Below, piece after piece: positions 14,230-27,066 of a stretch of 64,000 nucleotides of DNA (its first letter is position 1; every line of letters begins with the position of its first letter). The stretch is taken from positions 61,453,501 to 61,517,500 of the forward strand of contig NC_133030.1 in NCBI RefSeq assembly GCF_048771995.1. Direction: 5' to 3'. The position numbers were made by a program, and so were the translations under genes. The notes under the pieces are model-generated. The model ran no database searches and was not told where the DNA came from. It worked only from the letters and a program-made list of their open reading frames with translations. The stretch is from Taeniopygia guttata. Lineage: Eukaryota > Chordata > Aves > Passeriformes > Estrildidae.

Positions 14230-14990
14230 GGTCATGAAGCGCAATGCTCATTAAAGCTCCCACGGCCACCCGGGCGCTGCAGCAGCCGCCTCTCGCCAAA
14301 CCTCACCCGGGGCTCGGACAGCCCCGGGGAACGCTCCGAGATCCCATTTCGGCCGTCAGATCTCGCCCAGCCGCCCCTCGGCGAGCGGCTTAACGCGGCA
14401 GCCCCGGGAGCACCGCGGACACGGCGTGCTTGCCCCGCTCCACCCGGCTCCGGGGAGATGCTCTCGGGAAGCACCGGAGCCCCCCAAACCCCACCGGCCC
14501 CACAGCAGCGGCCTCTCCCCGCCGCGGGGCCGCGCCCGGACCACCCCCCCGCCGCCCCCGGCCGGGCCGCAGCCCCGGGCCCGCCGCGGCCTGGGCCCGC
14601 CGCCCCACGCCGGGAGGGCCCGGCCCCGCTGCGGCCCGCGGCGCCCCCCGGGCGGGACTCACCGAGAAGACAGCGGGCAGGGCAGGGCCGTGCCGGGCCG
14701 GGGCTGCGGGGACGGAGCGGGAGCGGCCGGTGCTGCGCGGCGCGGGCGGCAGGAAGGGGAGGAGGCGGCCCCGCACGTCCGCCGCGCCTGCGGCCGCCCC
14801 CCCGCGCGTTAAAGGCACCGGCACCGCCCCGGCCGGGAGCCCCCGGCACCGCCCGGCCCTGCCCGGCACCGCACGGGGAGCCCCGGCAGCGGGGAGCGCC
14901 CGCCCGGCTGTGCCGCGGGGGTGGGTGCATCGCCCGTGCGCTCGGGGATCGCCCCCCGAGCTCCACACGTGGGGATCCCGCACCTCGTCC
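14230..14990 (-). promoter_or_regulatory. KTN1: CpG island, probable KTN1 promoter
   Basis: About 750 bp with very high G+C and frequent CpG, in sharp contrast to the AT-rich flanks. The island surrounds a strong minus-strand splice donor (14,657-14,662), so it most likely drives a gene read leftwards. In vertebrate gene order the 5' end of KTN1 faces TBPL2, which fits. No TATA box is apparent, as is usual for a broadly expressed gene. Long open frames across both strands here are a by-product of the low A+T content. The promoter call is good; the KTN1 label is inference. Confidence 0.6.
14663..14760 (-). other. KTN1: Putative non-coding first exon of KTN1
   Basis: On the minus strand the sequence reads CTTCTCG followed by GTGAGTCC, a near-perfect 5' splice site whose last exon base is 14,663. 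The stretch before it is GC-rich 5'-UTR-like DNA. The upstream end (transcription start) cannot be set from sequence, so the right coordinate is only a guess inside the CpG island. Vertebrate KTN1 begins with a non-coding exon and a long first intron, which agrees with the lack of coding sequence to the left. Confidence 0.4.
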
Positions 14991-15013
14991 TGAGGTTCGC
15001 CCACACCACGCGG

Positions 15014-15610
15014 GTATCCCCGGGAATCACCCAACCAGGCTTTCCCCACGCAGGGAGCACCCACCCAGACTCCCTCACACGGGAATCACCCACACAGACT
15101 CCCTCACAGGGACATCCCCGGGAATCACCCACCGAGACTCTCCCCACGCAGGGATCATCCATCCAAGCTCCCTCACAAAGAGATCCCCAGGGATCACCCA
15201 CCGAGACTCTCCCCACACGAGGATCCCCAGGGATCCCCCACCCAGACTCCTTTACACAGAGATCCCCGGGAACCCTCACCGAGACTCTCCCCACACGAGG
15301 ATCCCCAGGGATCCTTCACCAAGACTCCCCCCACACAAGGATTCCCAGGGATCCTTTACCAAGATTCTCCCCACACGAGGATCCCCAGGGATCCCCCACC
15401 CAGGCTCCCCCCACACGGGAATCCCAGCTCCCCCATGCTGCAATCCCTCACCTGTTCCTGAGGATCGCCTACCTAGACTTCCACCAAGCAGGGATTCCCA
15501 GGGATCACCCACCCCAAGTTCCCCCAGACAGGGATGCCCAGGGATCTCCCCACCATACCCCACCCACGGACAGAGATCCCCCACCCAGACCTCCCCGAGG
15601 TAGGGATCCT
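15014..15610. repeat. GC-rich minisatellite, unit about 39-40 bp
   Basis: Roughly a dozen imperfect copies of a 39-40 bp unit with the core 'atccccagggatcacccacc' and 'gactctccccacacgagg', mixed with shorter 28-29 bp variants. The best-preserved run is about 15,181-15,420. Degenerate copies trail on to about 15,800. The unit contains GGATCC-type and CCCGGG-type palindromes and is strongly C-rich on the plus strand. It starts where the CpG island ends, just upstream of the inferred KTN1 start. Long apparent ORFs through it (Pro/His/Ser-rich on plus, Gly/Trp-rich on minus) are repeat artefacts. Confidence 0.9.
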
Positions 15611-17297
15611 CTCATCCAGGTTTCCCACACGCAGGGAACACAGGTCCATCCACAGGTCCATCCACGCCAACCCCACCCAAGCATGGGAATTAACCTCCCA
15701 CACGCAGGTCTCCCCAGGGATGTGTGGGGACCATTCTCCCCAGGCAGGGATCGCACTGCCCAGACTCACCGGGCACAGGGATCGCCCATCCAGCCCCCCA
15801 GTTCCCACCATTCCCTCTCCACCCCCTTTCCCGGAGCTGGCACAGGTGTGGGATTCCAGGGGCCCAAGGCAAGCAGACAGAGCACACCCCAAAGCCTCCT
15901 CCAGGACATGAAAGAGACCAGACACCTCCTCACGACCTATAGGGCTTGTCCCTCAATTTCCCTTAAATGTCTTAAAACTGCCCGGCAGCCCTGCCTGCAG
16001 CACAGACATACCAGGGGCTTATTCAGTGACATCCCAGCAAACTGTGGAGTCTGCAGGGAGGGAGATTAACTGGATTTTTTTCAGCTCTGACTTCTTAGAG
16101 CCCCAAGTGCTTCTTCCCTCTGACGTGGATCCTTCTCAAAGTGCTCAAAGGGCGGATTTCTTTCCCCTGCCGGAGCTCAGCGGCTGGCCACGGCTCTGTG
16201 GGTACCCACGGGGATGGAAAATGTTGCTCGGTCAGCTACTTGGGGACAGCGAAACAGCCCAAGAAGCCACCGAGGGCACCCGTCCAGCTCCATCGCTGGG
16301 GGACTGATATTAACTCTCAGCTTCCCAGAATCCCAAACTCGTTGGACAAAAACACAAGAAAATGCAGAGTTTTTGCTGAGCCAGCGGTGGTTGTGGGGAA
16401 GTTCTGGTGCTGCTCAGGTATCCCCAGGGTCCGGCTGCAGCCGCAGAAGGGAATTATCCCAGCAGAGAGGCTGGCATCACCCCGGGGCTTTGCACACACC
16501 CTCCCATCATTTCTTCTGACCTCTGGCAATGAGGAGCCTGGTTTGACTTCCAGGCCCCGTTGCTCAGAGCAAGCAATTTGTTTGTTTGTCCCACAGCATC
16601 TTTGAGAAATCACCCGCTCCGCAGCACTCGGTATCAAAGACAGATTTGCATGGCGCTGCCGGGAGAGCTCAGCATCCCCTCCTGGCACTCAGCTGCAATC
16701 CCGCCGCATTCCCAAACTCTCCGGAGCAAACAAAGGCAGCGGCATGAGGTGGATGCTGATTGATGGAAGCTGTGCCCTCGCCTGGGAGGTGAGAGCCCAG
16801 AGGGGTGACCAGGGGGTGTGTGTGGCCGGACACTTGGAATGGGTGACCGGCCATCAGGTGGCCAGGAGCGTTTTGCTGCTTCATCCCGGAGCTTCCCTGG
16901 CTCAGCACATCCTGGCCGGTCACTCCGCTGCTGAGAGCAGCACATGATCCAGCCAAAGGCAGCATCCCCACCCTGCACTTCCAAGGTGGAAATGCAAGGC
17001 CAAATCTTCCTAATATTAATATTCATTCCAGCAGTGGTGGCAGGGCTCAGCAGCAGCAGATTCTGCAGATGTTTAACTGCTTTTGTCCACAGTAGTGTTC
17101 CAGCTGGCATCAGAAGCAAAGCATGACCTCCCAGGAATGGGATTTGCTGCTTCACAGTGGGTGAGGGTCCTGCCAATAGATAAAAATTGGAGCCACGAGC
17201 CTGGGAAGGGCGTTGGAGGGAGAGAGCTGTCCCTCCTGCCAGGAGTGGAGCTGCAATGGAAGAGCAGAGAGTGCAAATCCAGCTGCTGCAGCTAGAG

Positions 17298-17599
17298 AAG
17301 GGACAGGCACCGATCTCTGCACTCTGTGACCAGTGACAGGACCTCAGGGAACAGCTGGAGCTGTGCCAGGGGAGCTTTATGTTGGATATCAGGGAAAGGT
17401 TCTTCCCCCAGAGGTGCTGGGCACTGCCCAGGCTCTCCAGGGAATGGGCACAGCCCCAAGGCTGCCAGAGCTCCAGGAGGTTTGGAACACACTCTAAGGC
17501 ACAGAGTGGGATTTTTGGGGTGTCTGTGCAGGGCCAGCAGTCAGACTCATGATCTTTGTGTGTCCCTTCCAACACAGGATACTCTCTGATTCTATGACT
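17298..17599 (+). mobile_element. CR1 LINE 3' fragment
   Basis: Contains 'agctgtgccaggggagcttt', 'ttggatatcagggaaaggtt', a degenerate 'ctgcccaggctctccaggga' and the terminal 'tctgattctatgac', the typical 3' end of an avian CR1. It is about 300 bp, 5'-truncated and diverged in the middle. Confidence 0.85.
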
Positions 17600-20500
17600 G
17601 AGAACTTTCTCTTCTTCCTCCTTCCAGGATTCAGAGTTGATTTCCTTGCTGGGTGGTCACTGCTTGCCCTGAAGGATTTCAGCTGAGAATATTCCACTTC
17701 CTACCAGCTCAGATGTCTCTGGTCCTTCACATCTTACAGATTTGCCACAACACCACAACATAAAGGACCTGAAAATGCTTTAACATCCCATGTCAGATAC
17801 CATTACCCAAAATGTAAGGCAATAAATTATCTCAGTTGTGTGGATTGAGAAACCTGGTGGAAAACCTCACTGGAGAGCCACCACTGTGCCAAGCAGCCAG
17901 TGCTGAATGTCCTGACTGCAGGGAAGAAACAATGTAGATTTTTTAAAAGCCACTGAAATCCCACTCACATTAGGCAGCCACTCATGGGGAAAAAGAAAAG
18001 GTTTTAAAATTCCACAGGAGCCCCAAGTCATTAGTTTTGTCAGGAATTTTGCTTTCTCAGATCACAGGGAAAAGGCCCTCAGATCTGCAGGTTCAGAGGA
18101 AGCCCGAGAGAAAGGCAAGCTATGTGCTGAGCAGGGCTGTAAGTCATGGGGGCTGATTATTGTTAATTTAGCATTTTATATAAGAATGTGAGAGATCCTT
18201 ATCAAAGCCTGAAACAAATGCCCTGCATGTTTCAACACTTCACTGAATCCAGCTAGGAAAAAAAAAAAAAAAAAAAAGACCAATGCTAGATTTTCTCTCT
18301 CTCTTTATTTGCATTAAAATTTTTTATACTATTTATAACCATGAATCCCTGCAATTGACAGGAAGTGGAAATTAATAGATTATATGCACACATGCCAAAA
18401 AACATTTCAACTGCTGCTAGTCACAAAAATTACTACAATTTTCTTTTCAGAGTAGTCAACTAGGAGTAACTCCATTGTGGAAACTTGAGCTATATGGAAA
18501 AAGATGTTTGATCCAATTCGTCTCTAAGGGAACAAAAATAAATCTGTCCTAAGCAAATACTGCCAGCAGAAATGACACTGGAAATTCTTGCAAGAGTAAA
18601 AGCTCATAATAAGAGAATAACAATCTAGACCATGACATTGTAAGTGTGCAGGATGAAAATCCATCGGGCTACTACCAGTCTCCACATAATCCCCACACTA
18701 GCAAAATGTAGATATGCTGTTAATTAAATTGAGATGGTCACATTTTGTACTGCTAGAAATCCTGCTAATTAAGTGAATTGTTCGAAACTGTTTCAGAGTT
18801 CACTGGAAAAAAATATTTATTTATAAACTAGTCACCTTCCATTTCTGGATTTCATCATTGTAACAGAGCACTGAAAAACCCAAAATTTGGTTTAAAACTG
18901 TACTGTTCAGTTTCACCACATTCAAAATATGAGCAGCACAATTAGAGACACACAGACAGCTGAGTGCCCAACCCAATGACTGACATCTTCAGGGTGTTGA
19001 CACTTAAATCATGATTTCTGCCAGTTTCCCTTGAGGCTCTTCAGTCCCTACCTCCCAGCACAGGCCTGACACCAGTCACTCCCAGTTTTCACATTTGCAA
19101 AGTAAAACAGAAATTGCAATGGGAAAATCCCTCTCCTGCCCTCCCAGGCTGCTGTTCCTGTACCAGACACCCAAACCAGACCTGTCCACCCCTGAAATAT
19201 TGTGGTTTACACCCAATTTGGCAGCAGGAATTGCTGCCTGATGCTGCAAGTGGTGCATCCCACCCAGCTGTCCCAGCTGCTCCTGGCCATGCCACAGCGT
19301 CCCCTAAATCCCTCAGGACAGGACCATCCTGTGTACTCACACATGCCAGCAGAACAAAACAAGCACCTAAATCCCTGCAAGATCAGGGCCTGCCATCACT
19401 CTGAATAATCCCTACTCAATTTCAAGTCAATTATTATTCCTACACCTACATCACATGGCTTTAATTATCTTTCTTTTAATTTTTTTTTTTTTTTTTTGGC
19501 CAAAAAGCAACAGTTTTAGCTGGAAGCACTCACTGTAAAGGAAAACCTATTTGCTGTGACTGCAGCAGGTCATCAGGTCTGGGCCACAGAGGTGGAATTT
19601 AATTCCTAATCTAGAGATCTCAAGCCTTTGGTATCAGATAGAGCTAAAGGGATCACAGGGAAGCTGGACAGAAAATCAGCTTTCCAAGCAGCACAAGAGT
19701 AACCATGCTTGAATTCCCATGAAAGTGCTATTTCAAAGCATGTTCCAAATTTTCTTCTTCCTTGGTGGCATCCTAGCAGAAGATGATTTTTTGAGAGTGG
19801 ACAGTTAACGGTTATTGTTAAGTAAAGCAAATGCAGAAATGTCACAGAAAACAGTTTATCTCCTGTAAAACACTCCCTGTGTGGTAGAACAGTGACAGTC
19901 CAAATCCTTTTCTCCCATTCATCATTCACAGCACCAGCTTGTTATTTATGCTGTTCTACATTAATCTATGGCAGGTTTTAAATGAATAGTCTTCATCAAT
20001 ATTATGCAATGAAGATGTTTTCCTTTACAAAGACAAAACCTTGGCAACACCAACATAACATGTCCCTCCTCAGCATCTGAAGCATCACAGGATGGACAAC
20101 AACCAGAATATGAAGTGAGAGATGGGGAGAAAAGAAAGAAATGGAGAGTCAGACAGACCTGGTGCTCCAAGGGCTCTTTCAGCCTGAGGATCAGGTATCC
20201 CAGGCTGGAGCAGCCTGCAGGGCTGGCTCAGCACCTTTTCCTCTGCAGCCAGGGAAGGACATGGATTGAGCTCTGCCAGGCATCCCGGGAACAGCCTGTG
20301 TCAGGCTGTGACAAACTTCATGCAGCAAACACCCTGCTAGCCTGTCTGGATAAATCAAAGAGCCCAGGAGCCATCCCAGCTGCTCTTGCCACCACAGAGT
20401 AGGTTAATATGGAAGTATTTTGTCTGAGGTTTCACAAGGGATGTGTCCACCTCCCTGGAGCAATGAGTGTCACACCAAGGTCCTCAGTTTGCCATCTCCA

Positions 20501-22240
20501 GTGGTGACACACACCTGTGTCCCGAGTGGCTGGAGACTTGGAAATGTTCACAAACCCTTAGGTCTGAGGACACATCCTGTTCTCTGGTGCCTCAGGAGAT
20601 CCAGAAATTCCCAGCAATGTTGCATCCTTCCACAACCTTCTATTTTATCTCACACCTAAAATGAGCAAATGTTCTTCTCTTCACCTAGATATCTAATTTT
20701 TTTTACATAGTAATAAGCTTCTCCCTAGTGAACCTATAGCTGCCCACATTGTGCCTAGATTTCTAAGGTATCTAAGGGTTTCTGTCATACTGTTCATAAG
20801 GCCTGGGGGGCAGAAAGGGTTAAGAACCAACTCAGATTCTCTAGGGAAAACAGAAAGGCACCAGAAAAGCCAATTCAACTGATTTTACCCAAAGGGACAG
20901 AAGAAAGTTTAGTAGGTCCTTTATAAAATGTCAGAGAGAAAAGCTTTATTTTCCCACAGGGAAAAACATATCCATTAACAAATTAGGTGAAAGCTGAGTG
21001 AGATGTAAAAGGTCTGAAATTCCTCAATGCCTTTAAACTGTCTGTCTTCACACACTTCATTTATTTTGGACAGCAGTACTGCCCATGCTAATTTGGGAGC
21101 AAAGGGAACTGTGAAAATACCTGGGGATTAATGTATTTTTAATGTTAATAAGCAAATCTTAGTTGATCTGAGCAACACTATTTGGGTTTTAGAGAACAAC
21201 CAACTCCCAAACTTAAGGCCATCTGGGTTCCTCATTTTCCTCAGAGCATCACGGAGCAAACCTTCACAATTCTACCTGAGTGGAAGCAGATTTCAGGGGA
21301 GCTACTCTTGTATTTATGAGCTGGGTAAATGCCCATTGAAAGGAGGCCAAAGCAATCACAGCATTTAATTATTCCTGACAAGTCACAGGGGAAAAAATAA
21401 AAGAGGAAAAAATAACACCTTTGTAATAAAGGACACTAGGACAAGTAAACTTCCTCCCCAGCCTGTAGATACCAAAAATATATAAAAATATTCCCTATAG
21501 CATCTTGGAAAGTATGGGGAAAATTAACTCATATTCCACTTCCAGAGACTGACCATAAAAGCCAAATGCTGTTGGAGGGAAACTGCAAAGACAGCAAGGA
21601 GGAGGGAGGAAGAGCCAAATGGAGTGATGAAGCTGTAACAAAAGGGATCTCAGGCTGGGCTGCTGCTTGGCTGGGATGAGCATGGAAATGAAGAGGAGAT
21701 GAAGTGCAGGAGCATGAGGCAGCAGAGCTGGGCACAGACTCCTCCATCACGGCTAAACTAACAGCATTTATCAGCAGAGCACGGGTGAAGGTCTGGAGTG
21801 ACAAAAACAGGATGGTGTTAACAGTTAATTATGTGTGTTAAAAGTACAGAACCATCAAGGCGAGGGGATTGCAGCTTCTGCTGACATCTGGCAGCATTTT
21901 GGGGAAGATCAGTTTCTCCTGAGGTCCTCATTGATTCAGGAGCACTGATTTGCTGACGTAAATTGGAGGAAGAGGTAATGAGAACTGACTAATCACCGAG
22001 CTGTGTGCCCTGCAGACTCATTCCAGTGTCAGTCATATCTTGCTGATCACTCAGCCAAAACTCAGTTTTAGGGGGAATTCAGGGTTTGGTCAGCACCCTT
22101 CTTTGACTCATTGTATTTGCATTTAGTTGTACAATAAGCTGATAAAAACTGTGGTGGTGTCAAAGCTCAGCTGACACAGCAGTGAAGGCATCACAGTACA
22201 TGCTCTAATTCCTGGAGAGCTTGCACCGAAGGTCTGGACG

Positions 22241-22368
22241 TGCTAATGTCACTGCTGGTGTCTCCAATGTGACTGTGACCCCTGCAAACTGAATTTTGTG
22301 CTAATTTTTCACATGCTAATGTCACTGCTGGTGTCTCCAATGTGACTGTGACCCCTGCAAACTGAATT
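22241..22368. repeat. 73-bp tandem duplication (two copies)
   Basis: A 55-bp block beginning 'tgctaatgtcactgctggtg' at 22,241 recurs at 22,314 without a visible mismatch. The two are separated by an 18-bp spacer, giving a period of 73 bp. This is a recent local duplication in intergenic DNA with no coding potential. Confidence 0.95.
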
Positions 22369-25285
22369 ACCAGAGCTCTGCCAGCATCTGCTGCGTGCAC
22401 ACCTCTCCTTTTCTGTGCAAACACACAGGACTGCTATTACTATATTTTCCAGATAAGGCTTAAAGGATGAGTATTTAATTGCAGCAGTGTGTTCAAGGTA
22501 TGAGACACTGTGTTTGCATTAGAGAGATTTGTCACAAAACTTGGAGGGAAACAACAGCACTCGGATGATCCATCACACACTCACCTCATTTAAATGCAAT
22601 TCAATTTAGCCAGACCCTTTGGCACAAAAGTGGGAAAGATGACTTAACAAAAAGCACGGAAGAATACTTCTGACCCCAGGTGTCAGATGGATTTGTGTGT
22701 GACATTCATGGAGGAGCTGTCCAAGAAAGCCTGCAGCCATTCATTCTAGGCTGCAATTAAGGTGGCAGCCAACGTTTAAAACAAACCCTCCTCATCCCAT
22801 TCCCTCCTTTTCTAGCCACATTTTAAATACAACACAGAATAAAAAATAAAAATAGACTACTGTGTCCTGCCCCACATGAGGCTGGGCCAGGATGAGTGGA
22901 TTTCTATGCAAACACACAGAATGCCTTCCTTTAATCAGTTTGTTGCCTGACACAGATAGGAAAATTAAATGAAGTTAACTGTACAGCTTTCAAGTCACCA
23001 TTCAGCCTTTCAGTTGAGACAGATGACTTCTACTTACAGTGCTTCTTCCTCTGGCATTCAGTAGAAAATTTGGCAATCCTCTCTGGGTCTGGTTCTCAGC
23101 AATTCTCTGACATGGGGGCAGTTAGTGTCTCCATTGCACATAATAGAGCTGTAGAAGCCAGAAAAAAAAAAAAAATTGGCTCTTTTCAAGCCAGTTTACC
23201 CCTTTCCCATCTGACAGAAGTGATTTTCTTCCCTGATCCAAAAGCCAACACACCCTGGTCTCCTCCAGTGAGTATGGCAGGCACAGCACACAAATGCTCA
23301 GAGTCCCCTAATGTTTGCAAAAAGTATCAAATTTCCCCATTACTGCCCTTCTCGGGGAATAAGAGAGCCCCAGTTGAAGCAGGGTAAAGAGGCAGCCTTA
23401 CCATTGTGTGATTTGGGCTGCATCATCTGATCCAGGGAGGGGCACACAGCACTAGGGGGTAAATGGGAAGTTACAGCCCTTCCCATCACCCAGCAAACCT
23501 GGGAAATTATATTCTGATAAATGAACAAACTGGGAAATTGAGCCTGATTCTGGCTCAACTCCCAGCCATTGTAACCTCACTTCTGCCAGAGGGTTACTAC
23601 TGATTTACACAGGTAATATTAGACCCAGATATCAACTCTAATGGACCTGATTCTGTTCATGTTTACACCAGCACAGCCTGATGATGATGTTAAATAATAC
23701 ACAATTAAAAGTCAAATTACTCACTATTACTGAGTTAGTAGTCATGGCAACTTCTTTCCTTCTCCAGCAATAAATCCAGCGTCTGCTGATACTGCCAGAC
23801 ATTGATGAGGTCTGGAATGGAGAATTATGGGACAGGTAAGTATGAGGGTGATGGTCACACTTGTCAGACCAAAGGTACTCCAGCATCTCTCTCTGAGTTG
23901 CCTTTTGGGCTGCAGGTACCTCTCAAGAGCTTTTCCAGCTCCATGCAGATCCTTTGTTCCCACTGACTTGACTGCAGCTCACCTGCTCCCCTCCTTGACC
24001 CTCTCCAAGTTCCCCCTCAGCACCTCACTCTATTTACAGCCCTGCCACGATGGCAACCAAGGCACAGGGACCAAAACAAGGCTAAACCACCTGGAAGGAG
24101 CAACCTCCACAGCAAGATTTGGATCCTGCTGTTGACAGAGGAGTGCTGGCTCCTGGGCTAATTACAAAGTGCTGAATTTGGAGACATCTTGTGCATAATA
24201 TATTGATTTTTTTTCCTTGGAACATGGTCCAGCTCTCAGTAGCTCTTCTACGTGCTCCAAAGGCAGAGCTTTAACGCTGCAGGCAGTGAGGCCACCAGGA
24301 GATGGAAGCTACACCTGAGGCAAGCTCCACTCTTCTGAGACAATTACAGCTATAAAGGTTTAGCATAAAGCTCAGGAGAGCAGAAAGCAGAACACTGTCA
24401 GTCACAAGCTTTTCATTCTGAAACTAGCTCCTAAAAAAGATAAGATAAAGCCAAACCAGATTAACCAACTTCAAAGCAAGCAGCAAGGCATTTAGGGCAT
24501 GCTAGAATAGAATGCAGCTGTGCAGAGCACTGATGAATTAAACAGGTAGAGGTTCCTTAATGACTTGCTCCTTGTCCCTTCTAGGTTTTTGGAAGTCTCC
24601 TGTGATTAGTCCCATCCCCTAATGAGATTTCAGCACCCAGGTGATGCAGCAGGGCCTGCTACAGAAATGTTTGAGAGGCTGATTGAGGGTGCTAGCAGGA
24701 GCTCTGTGGAACAGCCCTCCCCAATTCGTTACCCAAGGAAGAGTGATATTGAATGACTCTTACAAAGGACACACAAAGTACTTACTGTTGAGCTAATCAT
24801 CAACTTTCTAAGTAAAATTAACCAATTTGCTAATTAAGGCTCATGACAATTCATCATGACAGTAACTCTGCGCTGCAGTGATTCATCAGCTGGTCACTGA
24901 ACTGGGGAAGGGCTCCTCCAGCTGCTCCTTCCCTGCTCTGAGCAGTCCTGCCAAGACTCACTCGGGCCAGGATCTCGATGGCTGCTGCTTCCCAAAGGAA
25001 TTTAAAAGGTGGAGGAAAAGAAGAGAGACAGGGAAAAAAAAAAAAGGGGGTGGGTGGAACCCCCGACAGTTTGAGAGAGAAATAATCTTTTTTAAAATTG
25101 GCACGGGAAAAATAGCTGCCTTTTCTAACATTATTTGACTTGGATGCTCAGAAACTAGATAGGTAGGTCTCATGAGCTCTAAGTGGTACATTTTGCATTA
25201 ACATCTGTCCAGCCCATGGCAGGGGTCAGTCTCCAGCTGAAGAAGGAAGGAGCAGAGAGGGAATGATGCCTCTGCTGACTATGGA

Positions 25286-25355
25286 GTGTGAGGCAGCACA
25301 TTCCCAGGAAGGAGCTCATGGCTGATGGATGCTGTAGGAGTCTCACACTGCTGAC
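25286..25355 (+). repeat. 70-bp hairpin repeat, copy A
   Basis: This 70-bp block is the reverse complement of 27,067-27,136 with one visible mismatch (at 25,336). Inside it, gtgtgag (25,286-25,292) pairs with ctcacac (25,342-25,348) and cagca (25,294-25,298) with tgctg (25,330-25,334), so each copy can fold on itself. Flanks outside the 70 bp are unrelated. I do not recognise it as a named family. Confidence 0.9.
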
Positions 25356-26894
25356 TAAGAAGGAGAGACACAGAAGTTGGGAGGCTGAAGGGAGCAGCCC
25401 AGGGATTCAGCTCACTGGAACACTGCTCTCTGGACCTCCCATCACCTGGGTCTTCACTCCCTGGGGCTGCCCAGCACTGCACACCCCCCATCATGGAGCT
25501 TTCCCCACTGCAGTTGCCCAGCTTGGAAGAGGAGGCTGTGAGCACAGAGCCCTCCTGAGGTACAGCCATACCTGCCCTCCTTTGGGCAGTGCCCAGAAGA
25601 CCCTTCCCTACAGCAAAGCAACCCTGAAAGCTTGAATTGCACACACAATTTGACTCTTGGATCCTCAGAGGCTCTCTCAGCTTTCTAAACATCTTCCCTT
25701 CTTCAAATGGGTAAACAATCTTTCCCCCATTTAACCTGAGACACCAAACTCCATGACTCACCCAAAATCTCAACACTTCCTTGTGCCCCTGCCATTTGTC
25801 CTTATTCGAGGCAAGAAACAACACCAGTATCAAGAGATTCGTATTTTATGTTCCTCTCTGATGTAGCCTCACTCACTTGAACACCATAATTTGACCTTCT
25901 GTACCTCAGGTTCACAAAATGCAGCCAAATCAATTCCCAGGGGCTTTAGGGTGAACATATCTCCTCTCCAGGGGGTTCTGCAATGAAGGATTAATTAGCT
26001 GAGGAAGTTCACAGCACTACAGCTGCAATGCTACAGGCAGGGCCACTCCAGGAGCACCTCCAGCTTCCCAACTCCAGCACAGCAATAGTGCCACACACTG
26101 GGGGAGCACCAACCTCATGGCCCCCTGAGATGTCACTGCAAGGGCAGCACTCAGAACAACCCCTGTGCTCAGTCTGATGGTTTCTGTGGGCAGGGCAGGC
26201 CCACAGGGCTGTCAGGGAGCAGCTGTGAGGGCTGGGCTGTCACAGCTGGTGGGAGCAGAGCCCCCCAGCACAGCCCTCAGAGCCCCATCCTGTGGTGCCC
26301 ACAAAGGCAGCTGACACCATGGAGCTGTCTGCAAGCATCCCAATCACCTGTCAGCCCTAAATGGGACATTTTGGATTTAACCATCCTGAACTGACCTGAG
26401 CTAGCTCTACCAGCCTCCCTAATTCAAAGTACAACCTCTCTGAGTCCTCTCCTTGCTTTGCTGCCTGATTTGCCTCCAGGACAGGCTGTGTGATGTAAAC
26501 CAACCTGCCTAAGGCTGGATTTTTCTGGAGCTGGGAGGATTTGGCACCTTTTATTATTCACTTGTGAGTCCCAGAAATACCACAAACAAGCCCAGCAGGC
26601 TGGATGAGGAGGAAAGGATGCTTATCAGCCATGCTCTGTTCCTTGGATAAAGGGCATTAATCTAAGCCTTTGCACCTCTGGGGCAGTGAGAAGAGCCTGG
26701 CAGCACCTCCCGAGGACCTGCTGCATGTCTGTGCTTTGACATCTTCCAAAGGATGATGTTTGAAATGCTCAGCTTGCTGTGTGTAAGCAAATCTCACAGC
26801 AAAATCCTGTCTGGCAGAGCAACAGGTGCAGTGATCACAACATCCACCAGCCCAGGCAGGCAAAGGGATGTGTTCCCACTGTGCCTCCACAGAA

Positions 26895-26993
26895 ATCCAT
26901 CCATCCACATCCATCCATCCATCCATCCATCCATCCATCCATCCATCCATCCATCCATCCATCATCCATCCATCCATCTATCCCTCCATCCAT
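26895..26993. repeat. (ATCC)n microsatellite
   Basis: About 100 bp of tandem ATCC units with a few interruptions near both ends. It gives rise to Ile-His-Pro-Ser repeat ORFs on the plus strand and Met-Asp-Gly-Trp repeats on the minus strand, neither of which is a gene. Confidence 0.97.
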
Positions 26994-27066
26994 CACCACA
27001 CAGCGACAGGACAGGACAGAAGGAACAAGTCAGACAGCAACTCAAATGTTACCCAAGCCAAACTGT

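Larger units (their letters stand above)
1..14662 (-). other. KTN1: Probable KTN1 intron 1 (no coding exon seen)
   Basis: No open frame here resembles a known protein. The kinectin N-terminus, which starts with a membrane segment, is not present on the minus strand, so the first coding exon should lie left of the window. Assignment to KTN1 intron 1 rests on gene order (KTN1 flanks TBPL2 head-to-head in vertebrates) and on the minus-strand splice donor at 14,657-14,662. The stretch holds CR1 tails at 1.35 and 8.35 kb, a possible old LINE scrap near 12.1 kb, a G-run at 6,964-6,975, a 34-A tract at 11,426-11,459, and otherwise ordinary AT-rich intronic sequence. This is inference from synteny. 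Confidence 0.5.

Noticed and set aside
14080-16069. Long overlapping open frames (507 and 382 codons on plus, 244 and 224 on minus)
   Set aside because: They run through the CpG island and the 40-bp minisatellite, where low A+T content and the repeat period suppress stops. The translations are Pro/Arg/Gly or repeat peptides in several frames at once, with no domain.
16634-17575. 313-codon minus-strand open frame
   Set aside because: Its first third is antisense to a CR1 tail and the rest has no recognisable domain or splice context.
25279-25833. 184-codon minus-strand open frame sharing a peptide with an open frame near 27.1 kb
   Set aside because: The shared peptide is only the translation of the 70-bp inverted repeat; no homology or splice structure supports a gene.
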